In this document: one piece after another, positions 19,838-28,141 of the stretch
Position numbering within the stretch: position 1 is the stretch's first letter
Layout: each line of letters starts with the position of its first letter
Assembly (NCBI RefSeq): GCF_026898155.1
Contig: NZ_CP114029.1
Location: forward strand, 7,501 to 71,500
Reading direction: 5' to 3'
Origin: Jiella pelagia
GTDB lineage: Bacteria; Pseudomonadota; Alphaproteobacteria; Rhizobiales; Rhizobiaceae
DNA: 64,000 bases
Position numbers and translations under genes: made by a program
The notes under the pieces: generated by a model
The model's input: only the letters and a program-made list of their open reading frames with translations
The model's database searches: none
Told to the model about the DNA's origin: nothing

Positions 19838-20494
19838 CTACCCGTCCTGCACCTCTTCAAGCGCACCGTCGAGATCGGCGCGCAGGAGGGCAGTCAGGAG
19901 CCGCGGAAAATCCTCTTTCGGGACGAGGCCGGCGAGCGTGTCGGCATCGTCGCCGAGGCCGAGCGCTTCGGCCGCCCTCAAGGCGCGCTTGTCGGCAAAG
20001 GGATACAGTTCGTCCCAGGCGACCTGCACCTCGCGGAAGAAGATGTCGGCGCCTGTATCGCCGATCCCCTTGAACTCCTTGAGCAGCCGGCGCTCCTCGA
20101 CCGGATCGCTCCCTGCCCGCTGACGCAGTTGCCGCAGATCGCCACCATAGGCGTCGAGGCAATGGTCCGCGACCTCCTGCAGAAAGCGCGAGGTCTTTTC
20201 ATCGAAACGGGCATAGCCGTTGCGGTTGAGGATCAGGACCCGTTCCTTCCACGTCGCCTCGGCCATGTGATCGGCAGTGGTGAGGCCCGCCTCCTTCAGT
20301 GCCGTTGCGGCGCGGAGCGCCTGATCGGCCGAGATCCGGGCCGAAAAGAGGTTTGCCGCGACGAGCCAGAGGAACAGCGGCATGGGCGTGTTCTTCGCCA
20401 GGTCGAGGCCCATCTCCCCGGCGAAGGTCTTCTCCGTCCGGGCAAGCAGCCTCTCGACGATCGCGGTCTTCGCGTCCGTGCCGGCCATGATCAT
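19838..20494 (-). CDS. HhH-GPD-like protein (endonuclease III superfamily)
   Basis: About 218 residues with the helical arrangement of HhH DNA glycosylases and a helix-hairpin-helix FKGIGDTGADIFFREVQ. The usual catalytic Lys of endonuclease III (G-x-K-T) is absent, and the downstream Asp motif is not obvious, so it may be a monofunctional or non-catalytic relative. The start ATG at 20494 overlaps the stop of the HdeD-like gene (ATGA), indicating coupling. No iron-sulfur Cys cluster is visible. Confidence 0.7.
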   Translation of the reverse strand: MIMAGTDAKTAIVERLLARTEKTFAGEMGLDLAKNTPMPLFLWLVAANLFSARISADQALRAATALKEAGLTTADHMAEATWKERVLILNRNGYARFDEKTSRFLQEVADHCLDAYGGDLRQLRQRAGSDPVEERRLLKEFKGIGDTGADIFFREVQVAWDELYPFADKRALRAAEALGLGDDADTLAGLVPKEDFPRLLTALLRADLDGALEEVQDG

Positions 20495-21135
20495 GCTCGC
20501 GAGGCCGGAGGGTTGTTGCGGGCGTCGAGCGCGGAGAACAACAGACCGAAGCCCGAGGTAATGAAGGAGATGCCAAGGAAGACGCCGATCGCCCAGATCG
20601 CCGTTCCCGGCAGGCCGAGGATCAGGAAGACCGCCAGCACGATGTCGATGACGCCCGAGACGACCACCAGCCAGAATCGCGTCGTCGACAGCCGCACGGC
20701 TCGGGCGATGGAGAAGTTGAAAAGACCGGACAGGAAGAAGAACGCGGCGAGCAGCCATGTCAGTGTCACCGAGCCGGCCAGCGGATCGTAGATGATGACG
20801 CCGCCGAGCACGACACTGAGGAGGGCGAGCAGAAGGCTCGACCAGAAGCCTGGGGCCTCTTTCGAGCGAAACGCCGCCACGCAGCCAATGACGCCGCCAA
20901 GGATAAGGAGCCAGCCGAAGAACAGCGTCGTTGCCAGCGTTGCCGCGAACGGCACGAGCAAGGCCAAGATGCCGACGACGATCATCAGCGCGCCCTGGAA
21001 AGTATAGTACTTCCAGTGATCGTGCAGATGGCGCTGCACCGCCTTGACGGCCTCGCGCTGCTTGGCTTCGTTAGATGCGGAATTGCCTGCCAATCCGCCT
21101 GTCGCCCGGCCGTTCGGCCTGAATTCTCTCGCCAT
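20491..21135 (-). CDS. HdeD family acid-resistance-type membrane protein
   Basis: 214-residue integral membrane protein with six hydrophobic helices, matching the HdeD/DUF308 family: VVGILALLVPFAATLATTL at the first helix and VVSGVIDIVLAVFLILGLP at the fifth. A charged N-terminal extension of about 45 residues precedes the first helix. HdeD proteins are associated with acid or envelope stress; the biochemical role is unknown. Confidence 0.85.
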   Translation of the reverse strand: MAREFRPNGRATGGLAGNSASNEAKQREAVKAVQRHLHDHWKYYTFQGALMIVVGILALLVPFAATLATTLFFGWLLILGGVIGCVAAFRSKEAPGFWSSLLLALLSVVLGGVIIYDPLAGSVTLTWLLAAFFFLSGLFNFSIARAVRLSTTRFWLVVVSGVIDIVLAVFLILGLPGTAIWAIGVFLGISFITSGFGLLFSALDARNNPPASRA

Positions 21136-21231
21136 CGTCTCGTCTCCTGCCTTCTCGAAGCACGGTCGTGCTTCCTCTGGCGAAGTGGAGCAGGAAACGA
21201 AGGTTCCAAGATGAATGGAATTTCAGCCCAC

Positions 21232-21816
21232 TCACCCGTGGCGGGTAAGGCTCCGCGCCGTATCGAGCAGGCGTTCGCAGAGCGATTCGAGGTTGGTGCG
21301 GGCGACGTCGTCGGTGAGCCTGCCGTTTTCGTCGAAGCCGTCGGCGGCCCGCGGAACGACGCACTGCTGCGTCAGCACCTCGGCGCCGAGAGCGCGCATG
21401 ACGATGCGGATCGCCTCCAGACCCCGCATCCCGCCGAAACTCCCAGGCGAGGCCGCCGCCAAGCCGACGACGAGCCCCTTGAACGGCTGAACGGGGCGTT
21501 CCTCGACCTTGCGGACACGGCTCGCCCAGTCGATCGCGTTCTTCAGAAGCGGCGGGATCGAGGCGTTATATTCCGGCGAAACGATCAGAAGCCCATCCTG
21601 GGCGGCGATCCGCTGGGCGATGAGCTGGGCGTTCTGCGGCACACCCGCCTCGGTCTCGATGTCGCCGTCATAGATCGGCAGCGGATAATCAGAAAGATCG
21701 ACGCGGCTGACCACCGCATCGGTCATCGACAGCAGGCGCATCGCTTCGGATGCGAGCTTGCGGTTGTAGGAGCCGAGCCTGACCGAGCCGGGAAGGATGA
21801 GGATACTGGAGTTCAA
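21232..21816 (-). CDS. NADPH-dependent FMN reductase
   Basis: Flavodoxin-like flavoprotein of about 194 residues. The phosphate-binding loop is LPGSVRLGSYNRKLA and the conserved SPEYNASIPPLLKNAIDW segment binds the flavin ring. Starts with TTG at 21816, overlapping the stop of the upstream phospholipid methyltransferase gene by TTGA. Likely an azoreductase- or chromate-reductase-type enzyme; physiological acceptor unknown. Confidence 0.85.
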   Translation of the reverse strand: MNSSILILPGSVRLGSYNRKLASEAMRLLSMTDAVVSRVDLSDYPLPIYDGDIETEAGVPQNAQLIAQRIAAQDGLLIVSPEYNASIPPLLKNAIDWASRVRKVEERPVQPFKGLVVGLAAASPGSFGGMRGLEAIRIVMRALGAEVLTQQCVVPRAADGFDENGRLTDDVARTNLESLCERLLDTARSLTRHG

Positions 21817-22430
21817 GCCGCGCTCGCCTCGTGTTTGACCGCCTCGTCGCCGTTGTAGATCCAGACCCTGGCCGGCGGAATGTTCGACCAGACGCGGCGC
21901 GAGGAAGAGACGGAGAACACTCCCGGCACCGGCCTGACCGGCGGCGTGACCATGTAAGAGAGCTGGGTCACATTCCCGCCCGGAGCGAGACGCTCGAAGA
22001 AGCTGGAAAACAAGGCCTGCCGCGTGGCCTGAGGCATGTTGACGATCGGAATGGCGAAGAGGATCGCGGCATATTTCGGACCTTGCGCCGCCGGACCGAG
22101 CGTCTTGTCGAGATCCAGGCCGTCGCCATGGATGACATTGACCTTGGGAAACCGCTGCTGGAGCTTCCGGGCAAAATCGCGGTCGTACTCGATCGACGTG
22201 ATCCGCTCGGGAGCGACCCCCTGTTCGAGGAGGGTCCGCGTGACAACGCCGAGACCGGGGCCGAGTTCGAGGACAGGGCCGTCCAGCTCGGTGCTGGCAT
22301 GCCGCACCATCATCCGGCAATAGGCGCGACTCGACGGCGCCACGGCACCCATCTTCAGCGGACTGCGGACCCATGTCGCCAGAAACGGCAGCCAGTCGCC
22401 TTGCGTGACCTCGGTCTTCGATCGGCTCAT
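21813..22430 (-). CDS. PmtA-like phospholipid N-methyltransferase 1
   Basis: 205-residue SAM-dependent enzyme of the rhizobial PmtA type, which methylates phosphatidylethanolamine towards phosphatidylcholine. Seen: WVRSPLKMGAVAPSSRAYCR, SAM motif I VLELGPGLGVVT, acidic IEYDRDFA and a QLSYMVTPPVRPVPG C-terminal region. Followed by, and overlapping, the FMN reductase gene. A second related enzyme lies immediately upstream; the two may differ in substrate preference. Confidence 0.8.
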   Translation of the reverse strand: MSRSKTEVTQGDWLPFLATWVRSPLKMGAVAPSSRAYCRMMVRHASTELDGPVLELGPGLGVVTRTLLEQGVAPERITSIEYDRDFARKLQQRFPKVNVIHGDGLDLDKTLGPAAQGPKYAAILFAIPIVNMPQATRQALFSSFFERLAPGGNVTQLSYMVTPPVRPVPGVFSVSSSRRVWSNIPPARVWIYNGDEAVKHEASAA

Positions 22431-22487
22431 CGCGTCATATCCTCACACTGCGACCATTCAAGCGTTTTGGCGGCCTCTCCTTCCGGA

Positions 22488-23115
22488 TCAAGCCGACCGA
22501 TACACAAGGACTCGGGCCGGCGGCAGGTTCCGCTTCACCCACGGGCTGATCTCGAGACGCGCGCCGATCCGCTCCGGCTTGACCGGCTGGGTGAAAGCAT
22601 AGGAAAACTGGATGAATGGTGCCGCTGGCTTCATCCGTTCCAGCGACCGCGCGACCACGTCCTCACGCATCTCGTCCGGCCGGGTGAAAAGCGGCAGGCT
22701 CGACACCACCGCCTCGAGTGGATCGACGCCCACCCAGCCCGGCATCGACGCGCCGATGGCGTAGGCGTCGCCCTGGATGATCTCGGCGGCGGGAAAGCGT
22801 GCCCTCAAGAGCTTGCAGAATTCTCGGGAGTACTCGACGAGCACCAGGGAGCGCTCCGGGACGCCTCGGGCGATCAGCATCTGCGTCACGACGCCGGTGC
22901 CGGGGCCGAGGCTCCAGAACCTTCGAATTTGGAGCGAAATTCGCGGGATCGGGCACGTAGGACGCCATCGCCCGACCCAGCGCCCGCGAGGACGGGGAAA
23001 CCGCGCCCATGATCAGGGGCCGCTGCAGCCAGCCGCGAAAGAATCGCGCTTCGTCACTCACCTTGATGCGCGGACGAGCCTCATTCTGGGCTCGCCTCTG
23101 CCGTACTTCCAGCAC
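22488..23115 (-). CDS. PmtA-like methyltransferase 2 (one frame break)
   Basis: Paralogue of the downstream enzyme, 208 residues when repaired: WLQRPLIMGAVSPSSRALGR, motif I VLELGPGTGVVTQML, VEYSREFC, and a QFSYAFTQPVKPERIG C-terminal block. The frame breaks at 22908-22914 (GAGGCTC) exactly in motif I; deleting one base restores VLELGPGTG. Probable phospholipid N-methyltransferase. Confidence 0.8.
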
Positions 23116-23236
23116 GCGTCTTCCTCCGTCGTCTCAAAATGCTCACCGGACCAACCAACTCGTCCGGTCGTCGACTTCGGAACCGCAAATCGCACGGCCA
23201 CCGCCACCAACGGTACGATGTCGAAAATGGAGCGGT

Positions 23237-24377
23237 TCAGGTCTCGCTCAACCCTTCGAAGAACTCCTTCATCCGGGCGAAGAAACCGCTCGATTGAGGT
23301 GAGTTTTCGGTCGAGGAGATGCGCTCGAACTCCTCGAGGAGTTCACGCTGGCGCCGCGACAGGTTCTGCGGGGTCTCGATCGCGACCTGGATGAAGAGAT
23401 CGCCGGTCTGCTGCGACCGCAGCACCGGCATGCCCTTGGCCCGCAGGCGGAACTGCGTGCCGCTCTGAGTGCCGTCGGGGATCTTCACCCGGCTGGTGTT
23501 GCCGTCGAGGGTCTGGACGTCGATGTTGCCGCCGAGCGCTGCTGTCGTCATCGACAGCGGCACCTTGCAGAAGAGGTCAGCGCCCTCGCGCTGGAAGAAT
23601 TCGTGCGGCCGGATCGACAGGAAGATGTAGAGATCGCCCGCCGGACCGCCCCTGAGGCCCGCCTCGCCCTCGCCGGCGAGGCGAATGCGCGTGCCATCCT
23701 CGATTCCCGCCGGAATGTTGACCGACAAGGAGCGCTCTTCAGGCAGCCGCCCGTCGCCGCCGCACTTGCCGCAGGGATCGGTGATCACCTGACCGCGCCC
23801 CTGACAGGTCGGGCAGGTGCGTTCGATCGAAAAGAAGCCCTGGGCGGCCCGCACCCGGCCGACGCCGGCGCAGGTCGGGCAGGACGTCGGCATGGAGCCC
23901 GGCCTTGCGCCGGTTCCGGTGCATTCGTCGCACTGGACCGTCGTCGGCACGCCGATCTCGGCGGTCTTGCCGGTATAGGCCTCGTCGAGGCTGATCTCCA
24001 TGTTGTAGCGAAGGTCCGAGCCGCGCTCACGCCCGCCGGACCCTTGGCGGCCACGGCCACGACCGCCCATCATCTCGCCGAAGATGTCGTCGAAGATGTC
24101 GGCCATCGAGGAGGCGAAGTCGCCCTTGAAGCCTGCCGCCCCCGCACCGCCGTTCTGGAAGGCGGCATGGCCGAATCGGTCGTAGGCCGCACGCTTTTGC
24201 GGGTCCTTCAGGACCTCGTAGGCCTCCCCGAGGCTCCTTGAACTTGATCTCGGCATCGCCATCGCCCGGATTTCGGTCCGGGTGGTATTTCATCGCGAGC
24301 TTGCGAAATGCGCTTTTAAGCCCCTTCTCGTCAACGTCCCGGGACACGCCGAGCATCTCGTAGTAATCGGCCTTCAT
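23237..24377 (-). CDS. dnaJ: Chaperone DnaJ (one frame break)
   Basis: Type I J-protein of 379 residues: J domain with the HPD motif ([12 protein letters not shown]), a Gly/Phe-rich region, four CxxCxGxG zinc-binding repeats ([32 protein letters not shown]) and the C-terminal substrate-binding domain. The frame breaks in the J domain at 24230-24236 (GAGGCTC); removing one base gives [14 protein letters not shown], the family consensus. The ATG at 24377 starts [11 protein letters not shown]. Not next to dnaK here. Loss of this chaperone would be costly, which argues against a real mutation. Confidence 0.92.
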
Positions 24378-24802
24378 CACGCTTCCATCGTTCTCGTCCG
24401 GGCTGAGCAAAGCTGTCACGGCGCTGCGGCCGCCGCCGCGCGGCTACGGACATGCAAATCGTTCTGGCGGCTTCGGCGCCCCGAAGACCCGCGCCACCGG
24501 TCGGGAAGGCGCGCGCACACCGCCCCATCACCGTCGCCGGAGACGAAGGTCTTTCGAGAAATCGAACGTTCCGCCCATCCCTCATTCGGCTGCCGACCCG
24601 AAACCCTATGCGACGGTCCGTCTGATTTCGCGCCGGAAGAGCCAGCCGATGACTTTTCGTTCATCTAGGAACGTTGGTCCGCCGATACCATAGGCGGCAG
24701 AAGAGGCAAAGTGGCTTGCCGGGCTCGCCTCGCCTCCGGAGCGACTGGCCGAAGCAGCCGGGCCCGTTGCCGGCAAGGCGTCGCTTGCGAGCGCCTTCGT
24801 CG
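24378..24802. other. Intergenic region, no gene seen
   Basis: About 425 nt upstream of dnaJ and downstream of the acyltransferase. It should contain the dnaJ promoter. No protein with recognisable sequence and no clear repeats. Confidence 0.5.
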
Positions 24803-25843
24803 TCAGGCGGAGACCAGCCGCTCGGCCTCCACGCGCTTGGCCCTGGCGGGTAGCAAGCCCTTGGCGCAGAAGGGCTCGAAATATTGGTGCGAGGCCATGG
24901 CGGCGACGATGGAGGCGATCATTGGCAGCACCCAATAGAGGTAGAAGCTGATCGGCCCCTTCCCTGCAAAGACGTGAAACCAGAGCACCTCCAAGAAGAT
25001 GAATTCCATCACGGGATGGATGAGATAGATGCTGAAGGCGACGCGGGTGACCGGCATCAGGGGCTGCAGGAAGGCGGTCGAATCGGGACGGGCCGTCTCG
25101 GCGAGAGCTGTCAGCACGAGCGCCACCACCATCAGGGGCATGACGACGGGATAGTGAAAGCCCGACAGCATGGCGACGAGGACGAGCGAGGTGGCGAGAA
25201 GCCCGGGAAGATGGCTCCTGACGTCGAGCATTCGTCGATCGACCACGATGGCGACGGCGGCACCGATCATGAAATCCGCCAGGGCGCGATAAGCGCCCAT
25301 CGAATCGGCCGTCGTCCAGCTGCCGGAGGCAAACCAGCCTCTCGCGGAGGCAAGTTCGAGAACGCCGATCCAGAGCGCGGTCGCGACGAGCAGCGCTTTC
25401 AACCCGCCGAAACGCAAGAGAAGAACGATCAGCGGGAACAGGGCGTAGGCGAAGATTTCGGCGCTGATCGACCAGGACGGATAGTTGAGGGCCAGGCTGT
25501 CGGTCGCGCCGAGCGCGTGAATCAACAGAAGATGCGCCGGAAGGGCTTCCAGATGGTGGCGCCAGGGATAGTTCGGCGCCCCCACCGCCCAGGCGTAGAG
25601 GGCGACCGCCGCGAAGAACAGGGTGATGGCGTAGTGCAGCGGCAGAAGCCGGGCGGCGCGGGCGCGCATGAAGCGCAGATAGTCGGCGAAATCGCCGATC
25701 CGGTCGCGGTAGCGGGTGGTGATGAAGAAGCCCGAGATCATGAAGAACATGTCGAGCAGCGGCAGCAGCCGATACAGCATCTGCGTCGCGGTCTCGACGC
25801 CGTATGGCGCCCAGAACACGAAGTGGTAGGCCATGATCAGCAC
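24803..25843 (-). CDS. Acyltransferase 3 (OafA/YrhL-like) membrane protein
   Basis: Integral membrane O-acyltransferase with about ten hydrophobic helices. Family marks: MAYHFVFW with the active-site-type His, FFMISGFFITTRYRDR, and RLLPLHYA. Acts on cell-surface polysaccharide or lipid. Homology plainly continues upstream of the GTG used here (LYYRIFDCWRFVAAVL, to about 25885), but no ATG, GTG or TTG exists in frame between the upstream stop and that segment. The true start may be the CTG at 25885, or a base may be wrong there. Confidence 0.75.
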   Translation of the reverse strand: MLIMAYHFVFWAPYGVETATQMLYRLLPLLDMFFMISGFFITTRYRDRIGDFADYLRFMRARAARLLPLHYAITLFFAAVALYAWAVGAPNYPWRHHLEALPAHLLLIHALGATDSLALNYPSWSISAEIFAYALFPLIVLLLRFGGLKALLVATALWIGVLELASARGWFASGSWTTADSMGAYRALADFMIGAAVAIVVDRRMLDVRSHLPGLLATSLVLVAMLSGFHYPVVMPLMVVALVLTALAETARPDSTAFLQPLMPVTRVAFSIYLIHPVMEFIFLEVLWFHVFAGKGPISFYLYWVLPMIASIVAAMASHQYFEPFCAKGLLPARAKRVEAERLVSA

Positions 25844-26156
25844 GGCCGCGACGAAGCGCCAGCAATCGAAGATACGGTAATACAGGGCAGGCCTCCATCT
25901 TTCGCGCCAGCCTGCGGCGTCAACATCTCGAAGTCCGTCCTGCTACGTTCGCCTCATCGGGCGCGCGCCGCAACGCAAGTCTTGAATTCTGGTTAAGACG
26001 GTCCTGAAAAATAGGCCGAAACCGCGGGAGGTCGGCAAGGACCTTGATGCGGCAGAATCGAGCACGAGCGTGCCGCCTTGGGCGAGGCGCAATCGCGAGC
26101 CGAAGCAGCGGACAGAAACAGGGCGGCCATCTTCGCCGCGCACGCGACGCCGACGG
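25844..26156. other. Intergenic region upstream of the acyltransferase
   Basis: About 310 nt. The first 40 nt probably belong to the acyltransferase coding region. Nothing else recognised. Confidence 0.4.
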
Positions 26157-26420
26157 TTAAATACGGTCGAGCGGACAGGGCACGACCTTGCGCTCGCATT
26201 TGCGCCGATAGACCCGTTCCCAACGCGACAGCCGGCCGTTTTCGCTGAGCCGCGCAACGAGAGTGCGGAAGAAGGCCTTCTTCTTCGGCTTCTTTTCGAG
26301 ACGCTTGAAGCGCTTCTTCTCGGGCTTGGTCATGAAGCAGCCGATGCAGGAGCCCTCCGCGCCGCGAAATTTGCACACGCCGATGCAGGGAGAAGGCGCC
26401 TTGGCCCACCGTTTTGTCAC
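26157..26420 (-). CDS. DUF1289 domain protein
   Basis: Small Cys-rich protein (87 residues). SPCIGVCKF and CIGCF near the N-terminus are the DUF1289 signature and suggest a metal or iron-sulfur site. The remainder is very basic (KKPKKKAFF). The GTG at 26420 is chosen because AGGA lies 7 nt before it; a GTG at 26447 is possible. Function unknown. Confidence 0.75.
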   Translation of the reverse strand: MTKRWAKAPSPCIGVCKFRGAEGSCIGCFMTKPEKKRFKRLEKKPKKKAFFRTLVARLSENGRLSRWERVYRRKCERKVVPCPLDRI

Positions 26421-26642
26421 GGACAATTCCTGAAACAGGTCGAACACATGGGTATCGCGGATGCCTGGCGGGCGTCACGCAGGAAGCGACGAACAATCCA
26501 AATTCAACGCGTGGATATGATCGCCCCTTTAATCACCGGGTTTGGCCTGCTATTAAGGCTGACGAGATTTGTCAAGTTTTGGAATGGTTCCAAACAGTGG
26601 CTGCTTCGTCAGCAGGCGCCGGGACCTTCGACGGACGATGTG

Positions 26643-27119
26643 ATGAGCGCAGCATTCGCCTATGCAGAACCGGTCGAGACTCTCGGCGTGGTCCTTCCCT
26701 TCGAGCGGCCGGGCAGAGTAAGCCCGTGCCCGACGGTTGCGCAGCGCGTGCCGCAACTCGCGGAAGAAGAGCGTGACCGGCTGAACCGGTTGCGCTGGTT
26801 CGCCCTGAAGAGCCGGCTTTCGCCGCGGCCAGACGTTGAGCGCGCCTGCCTGGTGCTGTCGGCGCAGGCGGCGCCGAGTGTCGAGTACCTCGCCACCATC
26901 TTCTTTCGTGCGCTTGACGAACATGCGACCAGGGACCTTGCCATCTACAGCCCGGCAACGCGCCATGCCTCCGAGGACGAAATCTGGCTGCTTCGCCTGA
27001 TGTCTGCGTGGCAGGCCGGCGAGCGCATCGCTGGTTCGGCGCTGATCGCCTGGCGCGTCAAGCCGGCAGGCCGGCGCTGGCTGCGTTTTCTAGCCGAGGC
27101 GGTCTCGTCCCGGCTCTAA
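26643..27119 (+). CDS. Hypothetical protein, helical
   Basis: 158-residue cytoplasmic protein, unrecognised. Contains a basic RLNRLRWFALKSRLSP segment and a C-terminal ASEDEIWLLRLMSAWQAG block that looks like a conserved helical domain. No signal peptide or membrane segment. The ATG at 26643 is the first that leaves a plausible N-terminus. Monocistronic. Confidence 0.6.
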   Translation: MSAAFAYAEPVETLGVVLPFERPGRVSPCPTVAQRVPQLAEEERDRLNRLRWFALKSRLSPRPDVERACLVLSAQAAPSVEYLATIFFRALDEHATRDLAIYSPATRHASEDEIWLLRLMSAWQAGERIAGSALIAWRVKPAGRRWLRFLAEAVSSRL

Positions 27120-27525
27120 TTCGCCGAATGGGGGTGCGAAGTTGCCCGAGCTTTCGAGACGCTCCCCTTCGCCGGACGATCCGCCGACACGGGCGGCCCT
27201 GATCCGCCAGCCCGGCTGCGGTCGTGCCGGGCGGTCGCGCCCTGTTCCAGTTCTCTTTCTTGCACCGTCGACCCGTCGGATTTCCGGCGGTGCATGGCCG
27301 CCTTTTCCCGAGACGCTCCCCCATCGAACTGGCCGACGCGAAAGGCCTTCACACCGCATCGCCTCGGCAAACGTTGCCGCGTGCTCCCGGCGCTCTTGCG
27401 ATTTGCAGCCGCAGAAACCCGGGCCGCCGGGCCTTTTCTTTCTTTTAGAATTATTCTAGAGAAGGAACCCAAGGGCGCCGTACGGCGTCTACATTCGGAT
27501 TGAGTGAGCGAAGAAGGAGAATGTC
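27120..27525. other. Upstream region of dps
   Basis: 406 nt without a credible gene. It contains the ICE-like palindrome described separately and the dps promoter. Confidence 0.5.
27444..27460. promoter_or_regulatory. Irr/ICE-like iron-control palindrome before dps
   Basis: TTTAGAATTATTCTAGA, 65 nt before the dps ATG, matches the iron control element TTTAGAA-N3-TTCTAAA bound by Irr in rhizobia at all but one position. A role in iron-dependent control of dps is inferred from the match and the position. Confidence 0.6.
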
Positions 27526-28008
27526 ATGGCTCTCGTGGCCGCGAAGATGGAACCGACCGCCAAGGAAGAGATCGTCGAGGGCCTGACGCAGGCGCTGGCC
27601 GAGACCGCCATCGAGACGATGAAGGCGCAGAACTTTCACTGGAACGTCACCGGCATGTCCTTCGGGCCGCTGCACGAGCTGTTCCAGAAGATCTATGAGG
27701 ATCACTTCGAGGGTCAGGACTTTCTCGCCGAGCGCATCAAGGCGATGGACGCCCATGCCGAGGGTCGTTTCAGCGTGTTCCTGTCGCGCAGCACGATCAC
27801 CGAGCATGACGGCAAGGCCGACGCGAAGACGATGATCGAGATTCTCCTGAAGGATCAGGAGACCCTCTCCTCGACGCTTTCGGCTCTGGCGACCGTTGCC
27901 GACCAGCATGGCGACTATGCCACCAACGACATGGCGACGGCCCGCATCGAGGCGCATGACAAGTTCGCCTGGATGCTCCGCGCCCATCTGCGCACCAACC
28001 CGGCCTGA
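27526..28008 (+). CDS. dps: Dps DNA-binding ferritin
   Basis: 160-residue ferritin-like protein that stores iron using hydrogen peroxide and protects DNA. The ferroxidase ligands are visible in NFHWNVTG and in the DHFEGQDFLAERI segment, across the dimer interface. Preceded by a GAAGGAG ribosome-binding site and the ICE-like box; followed by two hairpins. Monocistronic. Confidence 0.93.
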   Translation: MALVAAKMEPTAKEEIVEGLTQALAETAIETMKAQNFHWNVTGMSFGPLHELFQKIYEDHFEGQDFLAERIKAMDAHAEGRFSVFLSRSTITEHDGKADAKTMIEILLKDQETLSSTLSALATVADQHGDYATNDMATARIEAHDKFAWMLRAHLRTNPA

Positions 28009-28069
28009 ACGGCGGAGCGAAGCGCGGCAGCCCCCGCCTGAGGGCTGCGCCAGATCTAGGACGTTCTAG

Positions 28070-28096
28070 CCCCGTCGGCCGTGCCGGCGGGGTTTT
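28070..28096 (+). terminator. Intrinsic terminator after dps
   Basis: CCCCGTCGGC pairs with GCCGGCGGGG (one mismatch) and is followed by TTTT. A weaker hairpin (GCAGCCC/GGGCTGC) lies just upstream at 28027-28048. Confidence 0.75.
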
Positions 28097-28141
28097 ACCA
28101 TTTCTGCAATCGGGCAGCTTACGGATCGCGCCGGCGCCACA

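Noticed and set aside
24606..25898. 430-residue minus-strand ORF over the acyltransferase
   Set aside because: Out-of-frame shadow with Arg-rich, low-complexity translation; the acyltransferase frame carries the family motifs.
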